Of a stretch of 64,000 bases of DNA, positions 63,301-64,000 are shown one piece after another. Location of the stretch: NCBI GenBank assembly GCA_023630585.1, contig CM042555.1, positions 15,702,501-15,766,500 on the forward strand, in the 5' to 3' direction. The stretch comes from Cranoglanis bouderius. Its lineage: Eukaryota > Chordata > Actinopteri > Siluriformes > Cranoglanididae. Each line of letters starts with the position of its first letter. The stretch's first letter is position 1. Position numbers and translations under genes: made by a program. The notes below the pieces were generated by a model. The model saw only the letters and a program-made list of their open reading frames with translations, made no database searches and was not told where the DNA came from.

Positions 63301-64000
63301 ACTGTTAAAGCTGTCTTGGAACTGTCAGGACTGGGCTTACATCACTGAGTTCTATCCCTCGCCAGTCACATGGCTCTGTCGATTGTGATGTCATATTGCT
63401 TCTATGAGAATGTGCTGGGTTCCATGTTCTTGCTGCTAGACACAGAAACCCATAAGGGTCTGGCCCTTGTGATGTCCTATTGCTTCTATAAGAATCTGCT
63501 GGGTTCCATGGTCTTGCTGCTAGACACTGAAAGCCAGTGGCAGTTTTCTAGCTAAGATTAAGTCATGTATGTGCTGTTTTTTCACCTGATGGTGTGTTAA
63601 GGAAATGAATTATTTTTTATTGCCTTGCCCAAACATTCTCCAGGCTTAGGAGTGTATTATTTGGAAGGTGTATTTAGATGTAGGCTTTGATCACAGTTAG
63701 ATATACGGTATAATCTGTAATAAAACCTGTTGTGTCCTCTCCTTTTTCATTTGTAGAGCTGAAAACATTATGATGTACATCAGTTCCATTTCTATTTTCT
63801 TTTTTTTTTGTTATTGTAGATATTTACGAATTTCTTTTTTTTTTTTTTTGAAGTACCATATGTAACTTTGCTTGTTTCTTCTACAAGAGCAAAAATAAAT
63901 AAATAAATGAACAAACAAACAAACAAACAAACAAACAAACAAATGAATAAATAAATCAACGAATTAATAAAAACCATCTGGTGGAGAAAGTGGATGGGCT
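63301..64000 (+). repeat. Higher-order repeat, third copy, start only
   Basis: Unit-1 sequence with two sub-repeats (gtcgattgtgatgtc, ataagaatctgctggg, catggtcttgctgc, aagtcatgtatg), cut by the window end just after catctggtggagaaagtgg. The array clearly continues to the right. Confidence 0.9.

Larger units (their letters stand above)
46284..64000 (+). repeat. Satellite array 2: 24 units of ~570-990 bp
   Basis: A second, unrelated tandem array. Taking actgttaaagctgtcttgg as unit start, I find 46871, 47699, 48433, 49237, 49806, 50573, 51564, 52320, 52992, 53923, 54656, 55433, 56116, 56795, 57561, 58285, 58968, 59680, 60452, 61135, 61814, 62577 and 63301. Unit order: core (gctgtcttggaactgtcagg, cattgagttctttccctcgc), one to four 84-bp sub-repeats (cttgtgatgtcatattgc to gacacagaaagccataaggg), a second conserved segment (gcagttttctagctaagatt to acattatgatgtacatcag), poly-T or microsatellite, module ttgttattgtagatattttgg, more T, module agtaccatatgtaactttgc, an (AAAT)n/(AAAC)n tract, and aaccatctggtggag to cactcactg. 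Length variation comes mainly from sub-repeat number and simple-sequence length. Family not recognised. Confidence 0.96.

Noticed and set aside
54725..63555. 61-codon ATG frames repeated at 54725, 59749 and 63370
   Set aside because: They consist only of two 84-bp sub-repeats plus the next few codons, kept open because 84 is a multiple of three. The three copies are the same HOR unit.
48941..63977. Open frames rich in Leu-Phe-Ile-Tyr, Ile-Tyr, Ile or Asn runs
   Set aside because: Direct translations of (AAAT)n, (AAAC)n, (AT)n and (ATT)n tracts; low-complexity artefacts.
46284..64000. SINE or other retroposon, because conserved module agtaccatatgtaactttgc is followed by an A-rich tail
   Set aside because: It occurs once per tandem unit at a fixed place, with no target-site duplications, no recognisable RNA polymerase III A and B boxes and no dispersed copies in view. 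An ancient insertion before amplification cannot be excluded.
1..64000. Bacterial or phage operon, tRNA or rRNA genes, telomeric repeats
   Set aside because: No gene-length frames outside simple repeats, no tRNA- or rRNA-like sequence and no TTAGGG-type tracts were seen on either strand.

Overview
The window is non-coding, tandemly repeated satellite DNA from a eukaryote. I found no supportable protein-coding gene, RNA gene, transposon or CRISPR array. The evidence is head-to-tail repetition of two unrelated AT-rich sequences over the full 64 kb, higher-order organisation, mosaic units, long microsatellites ((AT)n, (ATT)n, (AAAT)n, (AAAC)n) and no bacterial-type gene packing. The lineage cannot be named from sequence alone. 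I do not recognise either satellite family.

Array 1 (about 1-46283) is a satellite of about 330 bp. I count about 140 head-to-tail monomers, mostly 323-337 bp. The left edge (1-5365) and right edge (45313-46283) hold diverged monomers. The core (5366-45312) is built mainly from three types: A (about 326 bp), B (about 329-331 bp) and C (about 335 bp). They are arranged as A-B dimers and C-A-B trimers of about 990 bp. Blocks of about 2 kb recur almost unchanged at 6591-bp, 10213-bp and 3622-bp offsets, a sign of recent unequal exchange. Several monomers are clear hybrids (A/B, B/A, B/flank-type), and their switch points fall in a poly-T run or in a conserved central block.

A sharp junction at about 46283 joins array 1 to array 2 with no mobile element or unique DNA between them. 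Array 2 (46284-64000) is a different satellite with 24 units of 569-991 bp. Each unit has a conserved core, one to four copies of an 84-bp sub-repeat, a second conserved segment, a poly-T or microsatellite stretch, a short conserved module, and an A-rich (AAAT/AAAC)n tract. From 54656 the units form a seven-unit higher-order repeat of about 5.02 kb. It is followed by a second copy shortened to five units (3621 bp) by two apparent unit fusions, and then by the start of a third copy.

The two arrays differ strongly in CpG content: near expectation in array 1, almost absent in parts of array 2. The notable biology is satellite evolution (edge divergence, homogenisation, hybrid units, nested periodicity), possibly pericentromeric, subtelomeric or other heterochromatin. 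The open reading frames are by-products of amplified AT-rich monomers. Unit boundaries and copy counts were read by eye and may be off by a few bases.
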